Notes under the pieces: model-generated | The model's database searches: none | Told to the model about the DNA's origin: nothing | Seen by the model: the letters and a program-made list of their open reading frames with translations, nothing else | Program-made: the position numbers and the translations under genes | Shown: positions 32,568 to 32,576 of the stretch, piece by piece | How the letters are laid out: the number at the start of each line of letters is the position of its first letter | How positions within the stretch are numbered: the first letter of the stretch is position 1 | Assembly: GCA_017635675.1 (NCBI GenBank) | Contig: JAGBLA010000108.1 | Span: 1 to 32,576 of the forward strand | DNA from: Ruminiclostridium sp. | GTDB lineage: Bacteria; Bacillota; Clostridia; Oscillospirales; Ruminococcaceae | Direction: 5' to 3' | Length of the DNA: 32,576 nucleotides

Positions 32568-32576
32568 AACCTCCTA

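Noticed and set aside
1-32576. tRNA, rRNA, CRISPR arrays, transposase or integrase genes.
   Set aside because: No clover-leaf, rRNA or regularly spaced repeat pattern was seen, and no frame carries transposase or integrase motifs.

Overview
This 32.6 kb window looks like chromosome from an anaerobic Ruminococcus-like member of the Oscillospirales (Bacillota). The reasons are the moderately GC-rich coding sequence, strong AGGAGG-type ribosome binding sites, sigma-A promoters that almost all have 17-bp spacers, a sensory [FeFe]-hydrogenase-type protein, a CarD-like regulator, superoxide reductase, a fused ECF-transporter ATPase and a DUF5711-type protein. The genus is inferred from gene content, not proven. 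The window begins and ends in inverted copies of one 129-bp perfect repeat, so it may be an assembly contig that broke at a dispersed element.

Layout. (1) 16-144: repeat, then a short unexplained stretch. (2) 287-2763, minus strand: a three-gene unit for a TraX-family membrane protein, a flavodoxin-like oxidoreductase and a YghZ-type aldo/keto reductase. (3) 2857-7683, plus strand: two strong promoters, the wreck of a SpoIIE-type phosphatase gene, a transmembrane methyl-accepting protein, and a soluble protein joining Fe-S clusters, a hydrogenase H-cluster domain, a chemoreceptor signalling hairpin and a receiver domain. (4) 7771-15349, minus strand: a PAP2 phosphatase, a 1378-residue beta-propeller/HD-GYP sensor, a Bax-inhibitor-1-like membrane protein and a MATE exporter. 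(5) 15577-21015, plus strand: one promoter, three tightly coupled genes and one terminator. The genes are a Cache-GGDEF diguanylate cyclase, an HD hydrolase fused to a WYL-type regulator, and a large RelA/SpoT-fold protein. (6) 21032-22971: an orphan F420-ligase-like protein (minus), CarD-like protein and superoxide reductase. (7) 23041-32408, plus strand: a housekeeping run of ruvC, ruvA, a small membrane protein, ruvB, glmM, an RlmI-like methyltransferase, fused ecfA1A2, ecfT, truA and a DUF5711-type protein. (8) 32439-32567: inverted copy of the repeat.

How the genes work together. The left two thirds is unusually rich in signalling: a Cache chemoreceptor, a redox or hydrogen-type chemosensor, a c-di-GMP phosphodiesterase candidate, a c-di-GMP cyclase and an alarmone-type hydrolase/synthetase pair. 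The best candidate for an undescribed system is the 15.66-20.98 kb operon. A membrane c-di-GMP cyclase is followed by an HD-winged helix-WYL-WCX fusion, which overlaps by 8 nt a RelA/SpoT-fold protein whose active-site pattern resembles polymorphic-toxin-type members of the fold more than housekeeping Rel. Its function is inferred only. The right third is ordinary core metabolism and DNA repair.
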